The notes beneath the pieces are model-generated. The model was not told the origin of the DNA. It ran no database searches and saw only the letters and a program-made list of their open reading frames with translations. DNA of 64,000 nucleotides. It comes from an uncultured Anaeroplasmataceae bacterium (GTDB lineage Bacteria; Bacillota_I; Bacilli_A; Acholeplasmatales; Anaeroplasmataceae). Shown here in pieces: positions 63,879-64,000 of this stretch. The stretch is from positions 124,001-188,000 of the forward strand of contig CAJTTN010000002.1 of the NCBI GenBank assembly GCA_910579215.1. The letters are read 5' to 3'. A program made the translations under genes and the position numbers. Numbering within the stretch: position 1 is the stretch's first letter; the number at the start of each line of letters is the position of its first letter.

Positions 63879-64000
63879 ATGAAAAAGTTGTCATCAAGTG
63901 AAATTCGTCAAATGTGGCTAGATTTTTATAAATCTAAGGGACATAAGGTAGAGCCTTCTGCCTCTTTAGTACCTCATAATGATCCAACACTTTTATGGAC
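63879..64000 (+). CDS. alaS: Alanyl-tRNA synthetase (N-terminal fragment, runs off the window)
   Basis: The first 40 residues start MKKLSSSEIRQMWLDFY and continue KSKGHKVEPSASLVPHNDPT, the class II AlaRS opening (motif 1 region). GGAGG lies 8 nt before the ATG. The rest lies outside the window. The position after recD2 is the usual one in Firmicutes. Confidence 0.93.
   Translation, partial: MKKLSSSEIRQMWLDFYKSKGHKVEPSASLVPHNDPTLLW

Noticed and set aside
1..64000. CRISPR arrays, rRNA genes, prophage or TGA-as-Trp genetic code
   Set aside because: No regularly spaced repeats, rRNA or phage structural genes were seen; many genes end in TGA and Trp is TGG, so the standard code applies.

Overview
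The window is AT-rich DNA from a low-GC Gram-positive anaerobe. The DnaB/DnaI helicase-loading pair, a T-box in front of thrS, the polA-mutM-coaE-dnaB-dnaI-thrS and mnmA-recD2-alaS orders, rubrerythrin and AdhE point to a fermentative Firmicute, most likely of the Bacilli/Erysipelotrichia side. The M60 (mucin-type) peptidase and the starch machinery suggest a gut habitat, but this is inference. TGA is used as a normal stop.

Region 1 (1-7927) is the end of a surface-polysaccharide cluster: an incomplete gene, two family-2 glycosyltransferases and a truncated family-4 glycosyltransferase. It is interrupted by a large opposite-strand gene for a nuclease-STAND ATPase-helical repeat protein resembling Avs-type antiphage proteins. 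That gene's Shine-Dalgarno lies inside a predicted hairpin.

Region 2 (8000-20000) is an accessory/defence island: an AAA-14/DUF4143 ATPase, an IS91-like HUH element with two small companion genes, a double-frameshifted IS200/IS605 tnpA, a complete four-gene Wadjet (JetABCD) anti-plasmid system, and a decayed DDE transposase.

Region 3 (20000-33200) is a starch/cyclodextrin locus. It holds a starch-binding-type lipoprotein behind a cre plus LacI-type operator, a short LacI regulator with an apparently leaderless mRNA, a cytoplasmic GH13 cyclomaltodextrinase/neopullulanase, a MalEFG-type transporter, an MsmX-like ATPase with a roughly 260-residue C-terminal extension, and a secreted five-domain CGTase. 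Together they suggest extracellular conversion of starch to cyclodextrins, uptake, and intracellular hydrolysis.

Region 4 (33300-64000) is mostly core genome: rubrerythrin, adhE, yhbY, a membrane-anchored M60 peptidase, polA, nitroreductase, mutM, coaE, an unknown gene, dnaB, dnaI, T-box-thrS, an ABC-F protein behind a hairpin, a GNAT enzyme, yceD-rpmF, preQ1 riboswitch-queT, rsmH, tRNA-Leu(UAG), an alkyltransferase-like protein, an ArsB/SLC13-type permease, DUF368, plsC, mnmA, recD2, a small membrane ORF, an Xre-type regulator and the start of alaS.

All calls are from reading the sequence; no database search or folding program was run. Several starts were moved to ATG codons with a better Shine-Dalgarno, as stated in each entry.
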